A stretch of DNA of 63,390 bases from Bifidobacterium breve (lineage in GTDB: Bacteria; Actinomycetota; Thermoleophilia; Solirubrobacterales; Solirubrobacteraceae): contig CAMCVN010000010.1 of assembly GCA_945881845.1 (NCBI GenBank), forward strand, positions 1 through 63,390. The letters are read 5' to 3'. Positions 1-8,010 of the stretch are shown piece after piece. Every line of letters starts with the position of its first letter. Position 1 is the first letter of the stretch. The position numbers and the translations under genes are program-made. The notes beneath the pieces are model-generated. The model made no database searches. It worked only from the letters and a program-made list of their open reading frames with translations, and had not been told where the DNA came from.

Positions 1-266
1 TCGTCAACGTAGGCGAAGCCAACCGCGTCGGCGATTCGGCGAAGGTTGCCGTCCGGCTCTTGGATCCCGACAATGTCGGCCCGAGCCGCCTTGATCGCCT
101 CGGCAACCTGCCCAAAGGCGATCTGATCGCCCCCGTACCAAACGTTGAAGCTCATTACGCGCAAAGTTCGCGGCGAATCACTGGCGTTCGCGGAGGCGCC
201 AGAGCTGAGCAAACCAACGATGCTCACGCAGCACAGAACCAAAACCGATCTCCCCCGAGTCCCCAT
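1..266 (-). CDS. Endonuclease/exonuclease/phosphatase family protein, secreted, N-terminal part only
   Basis: This gene runs off the left edge of the window, so only about 88 residues are visible. Translated from the ATG at 266, it begins with a basic, then hydrophobic stretch that looks like a signal peptide (about residues 1-30). This is followed by MSFNVWYGG and then ADIVGIQEPDGN. Those two motifs are the typical first strand and the metal-binding Asn and Glu of the endonuclease/exonuclease/phosphatase fold, so an extracytoplasmic metal-dependent nuclease or phosphodiesterase is likely. The substrate cannot be told. It lies on the same strand as the secreted metallophosphoesterase 158 bp upstream. 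The intervening 267-424 shows no gene or clear terminator. Confidence 0.8.
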   Translation of the reverse strand, partial: MGTRGRSVLVLCCVSIVGLLSSGASANASDSPRTLRVMSFNVWYGGDQIAFGQVAEAIKAARADIVGIQEPDGNLRRIADAVGFAYVD

Positions 267-424
267 AACTGGCAAAGCTACACCACCGCGCGGGGTGACG
301 GCGTCGGTTGCCGGCGGCGCGGGCGAAGTTGTGATGAATCCGCTTCCACCATTAGTCGCCAACGATGACGCTGTCTTCGTTGCGGTATGACCGGGAGCAG
401 CGGCGTGAGCGGTTGAGCGGCCGC

Positions 425-1909
425 CTACTTACAGGTGAACTTCTTGCCTGTGGCGGTGCATGCGGCGAACTGCTTGCCCGTCGTATCTCGCTGTGAGATT
501 GACCAGCCGCCGGCCTTGGCCGTTGGAGTGAAGATCGCATGGCCGTACTTGATCTTCGTCCAGACGTAGCTCGGAAGCTGATTGATCGGCGGGTACGCCG
601 GATCGATCGGCTGGCCAGCAGGGGTGTTAAGTGGGCCGTAAGCTGGAACGGTGTAGTCGGCCGGATTAGTTGAATCGAAGAGCGTTCCACCGTTACCGAA
701 AACTAGCTGAGCTGGCTGGCCTGGCATCTGGACAACCTGCGCGACGTGAATGTGCGAAGCGAGCATCAGATTGAAGTTCGATGTCAAACCGAGCGCCGCG
801 CCGGTCTGGTCGATCGAGGTCCAGTTGAGCACGCCGGGATCAGACGCAGTAGCAGCTGGGTCTGGCTTATCGATCTGGAGTACGGGGTCAATTCCGAACA
901 TCGGCCGATGCGTGATCAGCCAGGACTCCTTGCCGCTCTGCGCGCCAGCGAGCTTGTTCGCCTGCTGGTAAGCGGGCTTCTGTAGCGCCTGCCAGGCTGG
1001 CGTGATCTCGCGGTTGGATCCTCCGTTGCTGTCGACCATTATCGCCCGCAGAGTGCGCCCAGCCGCGATCGGGAAATCAACTGAGTAGGTCGGCGCGATG
1101 TTGTCTGGTGCACTCGCGCCGGCTGAAGTTGGAGCGCACGAACTTGGCTTCAGCTGGATCTCGAACATCATCATCCAGCCGTTGCCGCCACGGAAGCAGC
1201 TCTCGTGGTTGCCGCGTGTGACGAGGATCGGGGCGGCGGCGAAGACCGGCGCCATCGGAATCAGCGCGTCCGCGGCCCAGCCGTAGCCGGTGTCGGCGAT
1301 CGGCGCAAACTTCTGGCCAGCGGCCGGCGGAATCGCCGGCGGAGGGCTCGAGCCACAGAACGTCAGCATGTCCTTCGGGCAGGCGGCCTCGCGATAGAAG
1401 AAGTCACCTGTGAAGAAGACTACGTCTGGCTTCGCAGCAGCAACTGACTGCGCGTTTCTTGCGAGCGGCCAAGCCGACAGGCTGTTGCAGTCTTGTACCT
1501 GTTTGGTCGTGACTCGACATCCGGTGTCACCGAAGACAGCGATTTTGTCGAACTTCGATTGAAACTTCGCCGGCACGCCGATCGCCCCCACCCGCGCGTA
1601 GGCCAGCCCCGACGGAAGGTTGGCCTCGCAGGCTCGCAGCGAAGCGAACGCCGGCCCGGTGGTCGCGCCGGGCGTGCGGACCGTCATAGCGCTCTCGCTC
1701 TTGCGTCCGTTGGCGTAGGTCTTGGTGACCTTTGGGCAGCTCACGCCATTAGGAATGACGGCACGGGCTTGAAGGTGCGAATTCGTGATCGAAGTTGGAA
1801 CGACGAGCGTGTAGGCGGCAACGATTCCGGCCTTGGGAGAGGTGGCCGCTCCGGCCGGCGTAGCAGCGAGCCCGATGACGAGCGCGGTGGCAAGGATCAG
1901 TCTCAGCAC
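425..1909 (-). CDS. Secreted calcineurin-like metallophosphoesterase
   Basis: The 494-residue product starts with a clear signal peptide (residues 1-21, cut after AGA). The metallophosphoesterase motifs then appear in order: GDTGC near 127, GDFF near 168, RGNHE near 232, THRP near 333 and SHIH near 385. They supply the Asp, Asn and His ligands of a two-metal centre. The first motif lacks the usual DxH histidine, which is a variant. Several Cys residues in the exported part could form disulfides. The family hydrolyses phosphomonoesters or diesters outside the cytoplasm, and the substrate here is unknown. It follows the same strand as the partial endonuclease/phosphatase gene at 1-266, so the two may be co-expressed for phosphate scavenging (inference). 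Confidence 0.85.
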   Translation of the reverse strand: MLRLILATALVIGLAATPAGAATSPKAGIVAAYTLVVPTSITNSHLQARAVIPNGVSCPKVTKTYANGRKSESAMTVRTPGATTGPAFASLRACEANLPSGLAYARVGAIGVPAKFQSKFDKIAVFGDTGCRVTTKQVQDCNSLSAWPLARNAQSVAAAKPDVVFFTGDFFYREAACPKDMLTFCGSSPPPAIPPAAGQKFAPIADTGYGWAADALIPMAPVFAAAPILVTRGNHESCFRGGNGWMMMFEIQLKPSSCAPTSAGASAPDNIAPTYSVDFPIAAGRTLRAIMVDSNGGSNREITPAWQALQKPAYQQANKLAGAQSGKESWLITHRPMFGIDPVLQIDKPDPAATASDPGVLNWTSIDQTGAALGLTSNFNLMLASHIHVAQVVQMPGQPAQLVFGNGGTLFDSTNPADYTVPAYGPLNTPAGQPIDPAYPPINQLPSYVWTKIKYGHAIFTPTAKAGGWSISQRDTTGKQFAACTATGKKFTCK

Positions 1910-1971
1910 GCTCAGAACCTACCAACTCGGGGCTAGCCGAGCGGAGCTCAGATCGAGCTCCCGGCACCACC

Positions 1972-2337
1972 CTATGCGCCAGTTAAGACCGTGTCGTCGT
2001 GGCGGTATGGCGGCGAGCAGCAGCAGAGCAACGTGAGCGGCTCGGCGGCCGTATTCCAGAGTTTGTGCGGAGCGCCGGGCGCGATCACGATGCAGTCACC
2101 GGCCTTGACGTCGGACTCGTTCTCGCCGATGCGCAAACGTCCCGACCCTGAGGTCAGGTAGTAGATCTCCTCGGCCTCAATGTGAAAGTGCTCAGTTGTT
2201 TCGCCACCGACCTCGAGCGTCGCTTGCGCGAGACTTTGATTGACGGTTGCCAGACTGACGCGGCCGGCGAGCTCGTGAATTGTTGAGCCATCATCGGTGA
2301 TGAAGCCTTCGGTGGTTTCGAGTCTTGAAATCTCCAT
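1972..2337 (-). CDS. Cupin-domain protein
   Basis: This is a small single-domain cupin of 121 residues. Motif 1 is HFHIEAEE (His50, His52, Glu56/57) and motif 2 is the Gly-x5-Pro-x-Gly-x2-His-x3-Asn run around residues 80-95 (APGAPHKLWN). Together they give the 2-His/Glu/His metal site of a conserved beta-barrel. Such stand-alone cupins are metal-binding enzymes or sugar/small-molecule binding proteins, and the substrate cannot be inferred. Three adjacent Cys (CCC) follow the barrel. It is transcribed divergently from the GroES-like gene at 2385. A TATATT -10-like box at 2347-2352 (minus strand) lies 9 nt before its ATG. Confidence 0.85.
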   Translation of the reverse strand: MEISRLETTEGFITDDGSTIHELAGRVSLATVNQSLAQATLEVGGETTEHFHIEAEEIYYLTSGSGRLRIGENESDVKAGDCIVIAPGAPHKLWNTAAEPLTLLCCCSPPYRHDDTVLTGA

Positions 2338-2372
2338 GGTTTAGCGAAATATACGGATCCGCGAACCGCACC

Positions 2373-2378
2373 TACAAT
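2373..2378 (+). promoter_or_regulatory. -10 box of the GroES-like gene, leaderless type
   Basis: TACAAT lies exactly 6 nt before the ATG at 2385, so transcription would start at or beside the start codon. The 6 nt between (GGAGCT) also contain a GGAG core, so the same bases could serve as a ribosome binding site if transcription began further upstream. Confidence 0.55.
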
Positions 2379-2384
2379 GGAGCT

Positions 2385-2735
2385 ATGCGTCAGCAGCTAA
2401 GGCCACTCTTCGACAGGGTCGTGATCAAGGAACTGGAGCCGGAACGGTTCCGTCGCTCAGGGCTGCTGGTTGCGCCCGGCGAGAACGAGCCACCACCCCA
2501 ACACGGAATCGTGCTCGCAATCGGATTAGGGATCGATTGGTGGCAGTCGGCCGGAGTGCGGATGCCGGTCGCACCCGGCGACCACGTCGTCTTTCCCGCG
2601 TCGGGCGGCGTTTGGGTTGAAGTTGAGGAGGAGCGGCTACTGGTCTGCCGCGTTGGCGAGCTACTCGGCGTGATCGAAACGGCCGAGGAGCGCGAAGCGA
2701 GCGCTGGAGTTCGCGAGCAGAGCGAGGACAGCTAG
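2385..2735 (+). CDS. GroES-like co-chaperonin family protein
   Basis: This 116-residue protein has the Cpn10 fold pattern: RPLFDRVVIKEL at the N terminus, a glycine-rich mobile-loop segment (about 24-40), then IVLAIGLG, VAPGDHVVFP and a C-terminal beta strand. It is longer than the usual 95-100 residues because of a polar C-terminal tail rich in Glu and Ala. It is not next to a groEL gene, so it is either a second GroES paralogue or an orphan. I chose the ATG at 2385 because a GGAG core and a TACAAT -10 box lie directly before it. An upstream ATG at 2325 would overlap the start of the divergent cupin gene. Its stop overlaps the convergent acetoacetyl-CoA synthetase stop by a few bases. Confidence 0.8.
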   Translation: MRQQLRPLFDRVVIKELEPERFRRSGLLVAPGENEPPPQHGIVLAIGLGIDWWQSAGVRMPVAPGDHVVFPASGGVWVEVEEERLLVCRVGELLGVIETAEEREASAGVREQSEDS

Positions 2736-4723
2736 CGCGCAGCGGCGTTTGCCGCGTACTCGATAAACCAATCCAGCGCCGCGGGATCGGCGAGCGAACC
2801 GCGACTAGCAACTTGCTCAGGGTCGGCGCCGCCGAGAATCCGCTTGACCGGCACTTCAAGCAGTTTTCCTGAGATCGTCCGCGGCACCGACGGAACAACG
2901 ATCACCTCATCGGGCACGTGTCGCGGCGAGCAAGTCGCCCGCAGGTCGCCGCGAATCCGGCCAATCATCTGCTCGTCGAGCTCCGCTCCATCGGCCATGA
3001 CAACGAAGAGCAGAATCGTGCTCTCAGCGGCCGTCCGATCGGTCGGAAGATCGACTACGAGAGCATCGGCGATCCCAGTTTCGCGCAGTACAGAGCGGTA
3101 GATCTCAGACGTACCAATCCGCACGCCACCGCGATTGATCGTCGAGTCGGAGCGACCGTAGATGATCGCCGTGCCGCGCTGAGTGATCTCGATCCAGTCA
3201 CCGTGACGCCAGAGCCCTGGGTACATCTCGAAGTAGCTCTCACGAAGGCGGCTGCCATCGTCGTCGCCCCAGAAGCTGACCGGCATAGACGGCAGCGGCT
3301 CAGTGATGACCAACTCCCCCACCTCGCCGATCAGCGACTCGCCAGCCTGATCGAAGGCTCTCAGGCTGACGCCAAGCGAAGCCGATTGAAGCTCGCCCTC
3401 GTAGACCGGGAGCACCGGACAGCCGCCGACGAATGCAGTGCAGACATCGGTTCCGCCGCTGGTTGAGAAGAGCCAAAGGTCGTCACCAAACTGTTCGCTA
3501 ACCCACCTGAACGCTTCCGGCGGCAGCGGTGATCCCGTCGAGCCGATCGAGCGCAGGTTGGCGAGAGGGCGCTCGGGCGTCCGCGGGACGACTCCTTCAC
3601 GCATGCAGTTAACGAGGTAGGCCGCGCCAGCGCCGAAGCAGCTCACCTCAGCCTCCTCGGCGAGTTGCCAGAGCGTGTCCGGCTGAGGCCAAGCAGGGCT
3701 GCCGTCGTAGAGCACGATCGCTGCGTCGGTCAGTAAGACGCCAGCGAGGAAGTTCCACATCATCCAACCGGTCGTTGTGAACCAGAAGACGCGGTCGCCT
3801 TCGCGCGCGTCGAGATGGAGCCACATCTTCTTCAGGTGTTCGAGCAAGATGCCGCCGTGGCCGTGGACTATTGGCTTCGGCATCCCGGTCGTACCAGAGG
3901 AGTAGAGAATCCAAAGCGGGTGATCGAAGGGAACGCGAGCAAAGTTCAGCGGCCTGCTCGCCGGACCAAAGGCGTCGCTCCAGCTAGTTCCAGCGCGCAG
4001 CTCAGTCAATTCAGGGGCTGGATCGAGATAGCCAAGGACAACCGTCTGCTCGACAGTTGGCAGCGCTGCTTCGATCCGTGCGACCTCGCCGATGCGGTCC
4101 AGTTTACGGCCGTTGTAGGAGTAGCCATCAACCGTCAGCAGCAGCTTCGGCCCGATCTGTGAGAAACGGTCGACGACGCTGTCGGCACCGAAGTCGGGTG
4201 AACAGCTCGACCAGGTTGCGCCGATGCTGGCGGCGGCGAGGAAGGCCGCGATCGCTTCACTGCAGTTCGGCAGGTAGGCGGCAACGCGATCACCCGGGCC
4301 GACGCCGAGTCGCGTCATGCCGGCCGCGATCGCCGCCGTCTGATCGCTGAGCTGCGCCCAAGAGATCTCGCGCAGCGGCCGCAGCTCGCTCTGCTCGACG
4401 ATCGCCAAGGCAGCGGGATCCTTGCCGCGGAAAACATGCTCGGCGAAGTTCAGTGACGTATGCGGGAACCACTCGGTTCCAGGCATCTTCCGATCGACTA
4501 AGACAACGCTGGGGTCGCCATCGGCCTGCACGTCGAAGTAATCCCAGATCGACGCCCAGAACTGTTCGATCTCGGTCGATGACCAAAGCTGCAAAGCGCG
4601 GTAGTCGCCAACGTCAAACTCGAGTTCACGCTCGCGGCCGAGCCACTCGATGTACCGAGCGAGATTCGTTGAGGCGATCTGGCCGTCAGAGGGCTGCCAC
4701 AGAACCTGAGGGTTCTCGGTCAC
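2732..4723 (-). CDS. Acetoacetyl-CoA synthetase (acetoacetate-CoA ligase)
   Basis: This 663-residue ANL-superfamily ligase would make acetoacetyl-CoA from acetoacetate, ATP and CoA, feeding ketone-body use or polymer synthesis. The N-terminal segment (WEFPHTSLNFAEH type) is typical of acetoacetyl-CoA and acetyl-CoA synthetases. The adenylation core motif YSSGTTGMPK is at about 274-283, a GGTD motif is near 425, and the hinge region GRSDSTINRGGVRIG is near 530. The catalytic lysine is in SGKLLEVPVKR at about residue 620. Length agrees with the family (about 650). The start is GTG at 4723. No metabolic partner gene is adjacent; the convergent neighbour is the GroES-like gene. Acetoacetate is the likely substrate from the whole-sequence pattern, but another short 3-oxo acid is possible. 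Confidence 0.88.
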   Translation of the reverse strand: MTENPQVLWQPSDGQIASTNLARYIEWLGRERELEFDVGDYRALQLWSSTEIEQFWASIWDYFDVQADGDPSVVLVDRKMPGTEWFPHTSLNFAEHVFRGKDPAALAIVEQSELRPLREISWAQLSDQTAAIAAGMTRLGVGPGDRVAAYLPNCSEAIAAFLAAASIGATWSSCSPDFGADSVVDRFSQIGPKLLLTVDGYSYNGRKLDRIGEVARIEAALPTVEQTVVLGYLDPAPELTELRAGTSWSDAFGPASRPLNFARVPFDHPLWILYSSGTTGMPKPIVHGHGGILLEHLKKMWLHLDAREGDRVFWFTTTGWMMWNFLAGVLLTDAAIVLYDGSPAWPQPDTLWQLAEEAEVSCFGAGAAYLVNCMREGVVPRTPERPLANLRSIGSTGSPLPPEAFRWVSEQFGDDLWLFSTSGGTDVCTAFVGGCPVLPVYEGELQSASLGVSLRAFDQAGESLIGEVGELVITEPLPSMPVSFWGDDDGSRLRESYFEMYPGLWRHGDWIEITQRGTAIIYGRSDSTINRGGVRIGTSEIYRSVLRETGIADALVVDLPTDRTAAESTILLFVVMADGAELDEQMIGRIRGDLRATCSPRHVPDEVIVVPSVPRTISGKLLEVPVKRILGGADPEQVASRGSLADPAALDWFIEYAANAAAR

Positions 4724-4750
4724 GCCGGCAGCATAGCGTTCAGTAGTCGT

Positions 4751-5650
4751 CTAGAAGCCGACCGGGTGACGCACTGAGTAGCCGCTGCTGGAGCGCGCTC
4801 GGCTGTCCCAGCGCGTGCCGTCGTCCATCCCGGACGTGTCGTAGCGACGGACGCCGCTTGCAGTCTTGATCGTCATGAACATGTGCCCGCCGTTGGCGTA
4901 GATCGTGATCCACCGACCGCGGCCGGGGGCGCCCCAGTTCACGAAGCCGCCGGACGGCATTGGTGACTTGAGCAGGCCGGCAGCGTGCAGGACGTAGGAG
5001 ACCGAACCCGAGCAGTCGTATCCGCTCGCGTTGAAGGACCCGTGGCCGCCGCCATAGATGTACGGCTTGCGGGCAATACGGTGAGCCGCGCTGATCGCAC
5101 GGGCGATACGGACCGGAGACCCACCGCCGCTGCCTCCACGCTTGCCTCCACGCTTCAGCACAGGCCGGCTGCCGCGGAAGCCAAGTGCGCGCCAGGTCGC
5201 TGGACCAACGACGCCGTCAGCGCCGAGCCCGTTGCGTGCTTGGAAACGCTTGACGGCCGCGCTGGTACCGGGGCCGAAGACACCGTCGGCGCCGATGCGC
5301 AGGCGGCGCTGGAGGGCCTTCACCGCGCTGCGCTTGCTGCCGCCGGAAGAACCGCCCTTACGCGTCGGGCCGCCCTTGAACAGAGCGCGCCATGTCGCTG
5401 GACCAACGATTCCATCGGCCTTGAGGCGATGTTTGCGCTGAAAGCGCTTGACGAACTTCGTTGTCCCTCTGCCGTAGATTCCGTCGACATCGATGTGGAG
5501 GGCGCGCTGCAGCTTCTCGACGTTGACACCGCGAGAGCCGGGCTTGACGACGCCGACAGCGCTGGCACTTGCGGGTAGCGCAAGCAGCGCCACGGCAATA
5601 AGCGTGAGCAGAAATGTCCGCGTGCGGACGCATCGTTCTAGGACTGGCAT
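4751..5650 (-). CDS. Secreted peptidoglycan hydrolase: two PG-binding domains plus NlpC/P60-like domain
   Basis: The 299-residue product has a signal peptide (about residues 1-32) and then two PG_binding_1 modules (about 38-92 and 108-158), each with the DGxxGPxT pattern. A Lys/Gly/Ser linker leads to an NlpC/P60-like C-terminal domain. The nucleophile is Cys213 in YDCSGSVSY and the general base is His256 in NGGHMF. Such enzymes cut peptide bonds in the cell-wall stem peptide and are used in cell separation or wall remodelling. The mRNA begins with a c-di-AMP riboswitch (5668-5815), so expression should fall when c-di-AMP rises, as for other actinobacterial wall hydrolases. The precise bond cut is not known. 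Confidence 0.9.
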   Translation of the reverse strand: MPVLERCVRTRTFLLTLIAVALLALPASASAVGVVKPGSRGVNVEKLQRALHIDVDGIYGRGTTKFVKRFQRKHRLKADGIVGPATWRALFKGGPTRKGGSSGGSKRSAVKALQRRLRIGADGVFGPGTSAAVKRFQARNGLGADGVVGPATWRALGFRGSRPVLKRGGKRGGSGGGSPVRIARAISAAHRIARKPYIYGGGHGSFNASGYDCSGSVSYVLHAAGLLKSPMPSGGFVNWGAPGRGRWITIYANGGHMFMTIKTASGVRRYDTSGMDDGTRWDSRARSSSGYSVRHPVGF

Positions 5651-5667
5651 CTGAATTAGTCTTCTTT

Positions 5668-5815
5668 CCGCCTACGAGGTGAGCTGACGGGCTCGCGGCA
5701 GGCACTTGGCCCGGCGCTAAGCCGCAAACTGCGGCTATTCGCCCCCGTGATCACGGTGATCACAATGGTTCCCCCGCTTGCCGCCCCTGAGGTACGGCAA
5801 CTCGGCTAGAGGCCA
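5668..5815 (-). promoter_or_regulatory. c-di-AMP riboswitch (ydaO-yuaA type)
   Basis: Read on the minus strand, the leader of the NlpC/P60 gene contains GCGGGGGAACCA (ending near 5766), then GGGGGCGAATAGCCGC. It ends with GAGCCCGTCAGCTCACCT followed by CGTAGGCGG (5668-5697). These blocks, in this order, are the conserved parts of the ydaO/yuaA aptamer, which binds two c-di-AMP molecules and turns off downstream genes. The element ends 17 nt before the ATG, so control may be at translation or by termination; I do not see a clear U-tract terminator. The variable loop holds two GTGATCAC palindromes (about 5747-5762). Exact outer boundaries are approximate. Confidence 0.88.
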
Positions 5816-5820
5816 ACGTA

Positions 5821-5844
5821 GCAGAGCCGATTTTTCGGCCCTGC
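5821..5844. terminator. Hairpin without U-tract between VOC gene and riboswitch
   Basis: GCAG-A-GCCGA, loop TTTT, TCGGC-C-CTGC forms a long stem with one mismatch. It lies downstream of the minus-strand VOC gene and upstream of the c-di-AMP riboswitch. It could end the VOC transcript, but no U-run follows it on the minus strand. Just beyond (5840-5879) are three CCTGCA copies whose role is unknown. Confidence 0.4.
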
Positions 5845-5882
5845 AGAATTCCCTGCAAAAAACAGGAATGCCTGCAAATCGG

Positions 5883-6551
5883 CTACTTCTCTCTGCTAGA
5901 TCCCCTGATATGTGGCGTCATAAACGCGATTTTGGGGCCAACCCCAGCGTCCCCGCCGACTGTGGCGATCTGTCGCCCTGGTTGCACTGCGTCCCGAGCC
6001 GGCCCGAGCAAAGACCCTGCGGCCTGCTTCAGCCGATCAAGGTCATCGACCACGAACGTAACGCCCCAGATTCGGGCGCGCGGAGAGTGGGCACCGCTAG
6101 CGGGTGCGGGACCAACGAGTTCAAGCAGCAACTCTCCGCTCCAGAAGAAAGTCTGACTGCGCTGCGCGTCAGCGTCGCCGACAACGCGCTCACCCTTAGC
6201 GACGAACCCGAACGATTCCAACTGCGACGTTGTATCCACGGGGTCGTCGCTCGCTAGCACGACGTGATCGATCTTGAACGCTCCGTTTGCGTGAGCGATC
6301 GACGCCGGTGCCGTCTCCCCGGCGACACCGTGCGGCGATGCGATCGAGGCAATCTCGCTGATCAATACGTCGGCGCTGTCGAAGCCCCAACTCGCTTCGC
6401 TCGCGCCAACGCGACAGAGGACCTGCCCGATCCGCATCTGTGAGCTCGAGATCGAGAAGCCGAGTGCCTCCCAGCGAGCGGCCGCGCCGGGTAGATCCAG
6501 CCGCGTCAATACAGGCGATTCCGGGTTCGGCACCCAACAACGACAGCACAT
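5883..6551 (-). CDS. VOC (glyoxalase-like) family protein
   Basis: This protein of up to 222 residues has two vicinal-oxygen-chelate type halves. The second half is clear: KIDHVVLASDDP near 113, FFWSGELLLELVGP in the middle, and IWGVTFVVDDLDRL near 180. The His and Glu that would bind a metal are partly kept (His in IDHVV, Glu in LELVG). The family includes glyoxalase I, dioxygenases and resistance proteins, so the reaction is unknown. The ATG at 6551 has no good ribosome site; TTG at 6509 would give a 208-residue protein starting at the first VOC strand and is equally plausible. It is divergent from the membrane protein at 6615. Confidence 0.7.
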   Translation of the reverse strand: MCCRCWVPNPESPVLTRLDLPGAAARWEALGFSISSSQMRIGQVLCRVGASEASWGFDSADVLISEIASIASPHGVAGETAPASIAHANGAFKIDHVVLASDDPVDTTSQLESFGFVAKGERVVGDADAQRSQTFFWSGELLLELVGPAPASGAHSPRARIWGVTFVVDDLDRLKQAAGSLLGPARDAVQPGRQIATVGGDAGVGPKIAFMTPHIRGSSREK

Positions 6552-6602
6552 TGACGCTCGCGATCGCTGCCTGACGGCGCGGCATCACTGCCAGCAGGCA
6601 GA

Positions 6603-6608
6603 TACTCT
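6603..6608 (+). promoter_or_regulatory. -10 box, leaderless type
   Basis: TACTCT is followed by 6 nt (GCCCCC) and then the ATG at 6615. There is no purine-rich ribosome site in this gap, which fits leaderless initiation. Confidence 0.45.
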
Positions 6609-6614
6609 GCCCCC

Positions 6615-7226
6615 ATGGCTCAGAAAGCACGGCAGGTCAAACTCAGTCAGAAGTCGGCTGCGAACGAGATGCAGGCGCTCGAACAGCGCAGCGACGAAGA
6701 GCTCGAACGCGAGACTAAATACAAGTCGGCGGCGCTCTCAATCCTCGGCGCCCGCGCCGCAGAGCGCTACGACGCCACCGCAGCGCGCGAATACTTCCGC
6801 CGCGCGATCGCCGCATCACGGCCGCAGGAGCGGATGCAAGTGCGACGCATGGCCGACGCTTCGCTGGCGCTCGCCGAGCGCCGACCTGATGACCTCAAAG
6901 CCGCCGTTGAACGGCTCGGGCAAGAAGCCCCATCGAACCGCCAGCTACTGCTGCTCCGTCTTACCGGCGTCCTCTCCCCTCCCCCCGGCTCGAGCGTCTG
7001 GCGGAAGATCCGCGGCATCGTGATTGGGCTCCTGCTCGTCGTCGGCTTGCTGGCAATCGGCTTCGGCGTTGTGATGCTGATCTCACTGCCGTTCGGTGGC
7101 GTCGCCGTTGGCCCCGCAATCGTTGGCGGTGCAATTCTCGTCGCTGTTGTCCTCGGCATCCTCGTCCTCGTCGGGCGCAGGCGCCAAGGCAAGGCGCGCG
7201 CCGCTGCAGCAGCCAACCGCGGCTAG
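6615..7226 (+). CDS. Uncharacterised membrane protein with helical N-terminal domain
   Basis: I do not recognise this 203-residue protein. Residues 1-120 are charged and alpha-helical, rich in Glu, Arg and Ala. A TPR-like stretch, YFRRAIAASRPQERMQVRRM, is followed by ASLALAERRPDDLKAAVERL. Two strongly hydrophobic segments (about 131-155 and 160-187) are separated by a short Gly/Pro turn and followed by a basic tail. It is therefore likely a cytoplasmic helical domain anchored by a C-terminal membrane hairpin. It precedes the SRAP gene by 15 bp on the same strand, so the two may form one transcript. No catalytic motif is visible. Confidence 0.7.
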   Translation: MAQKARQVKLSQKSAANEMQALEQRSDEELERETKYKSAALSILGARAAERYDATAAREYFRRAIAASRPQERMQVRRMADASLALAERRPDDLKAAVERLGQEAPSNRQLLLLRLTGVLSPPPGSSVWRKIRGIVIGLLLVVGLLAIGFGVVMLISLPFGGVAVGPAIVGGAILVAVVLGILVLVGRRRQGKARAAAAANRG

Positions 7227-7241
7227 GCGCCGCCCGCTGCT

Positions 7242-7952
7242 GTGTGCGGCCGCTACACGCTCGCCCCGGGCAACCTGGCGCTCTTTGCCGAGCGTTTCGC
7301 CGTCGCTGCACCGCCCGGCGAAGCAGCCGGCTACAACGTGCCGCCGGGCCGGGCCGTCGCGACGATCGTTCAGCGCGCCGACTCGGTCCCAAGCTGCGAA
7401 ATGTTTCATTGGGGACTGATTCCAGCCTGGGCGCAGTCGAGCGAACGCCAGTACAAGATGATCAACGCACGGGTTGAGACGGTCACTGAGAAGCGGGCCT
7501 ACAGCGGCCTCTTGGAGCGACACCGCTGCCTGATCCCAGCCGATGGCTTCTTCGAGTGGCAGCCGCAGGCGGAAGGGCCAAAGCAACCATGGTGGTTTCA
7601 TCTTGCGGGCGCGCAGCTGTTCGCCTTCGCCGGACTTTGGACGAGCTGGCAGCCGCAACCTGATGTTGAGGCCGTTGACAGTTGCACAATCTTGACCACC
7701 GCCGCCAACGCGGTCGTCTCGCCGGTTCACGGCCGAATGCCGCTGATTATCAGCCGCGAAGATGAGGCGGCCTGGCTTGACCCGACGGTTCCCGCGACTG
7801 AGGCGATGGCACTATTGGCCCGCAGCGCGAACGATCAGCTGCTTCGCCAGGCCGTCAGTCGTGGAGTCAACAACACTCGCAACCAGGGGCCAGAATGCAT
7901 CGAAGCGGTCGATCCAGCGGGGCCGGATCCGGCGACAGGAGCACTGTTCTAG
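7242..7952 (+). CDS. SOS-response-associated peptidase (SRAP, YedK/HMCES family)
   Basis: The 236-residue protein starts MCGRY, placing the conserved Cys at position 2, which the family exposes after Met removal. It keeps the other active-site residues at the expected places: Asn75 in NARVET, Glu105 in FFEW and His163 in HGRMP. SRAP proteins bind abasic sites in single-stranded DNA and form a stable thiazolidine DNA-protein crosslink through Cys2, shielding the lesion during replication. The start is GTG at 7242; any upstream start would bury the catalytic Cys. No LexA box was noticed upstream. It follows the membrane protein gene by 15 bp. Confidence 0.93.
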   Translation: MCGRYTLAPGNLALFAERFAVAAPPGEAAGYNVPPGRAVATIVQRADSVPSCEMFHWGLIPAWAQSSERQYKMINARVETVTEKRAYSGLLERHRCLIPADGFFEWQPQAEGPKQPWWFHLAGAQLFAFAGLWTSWQPQPDVEAVDSCTILTTAANAVVSPVHGRMPLIISREDEAAWLDPTVPATEAMALLARSANDQLLRQAVSRGVNNTRNQGPECIEAVDPAGPDPATGALF

Positions 7953-8010
7953 TGGCCCAGCCGAGCGCGGAGCTCCAATTCGCCCCCCGCAGCCGTCAAG
8001 ATAGAACGCA

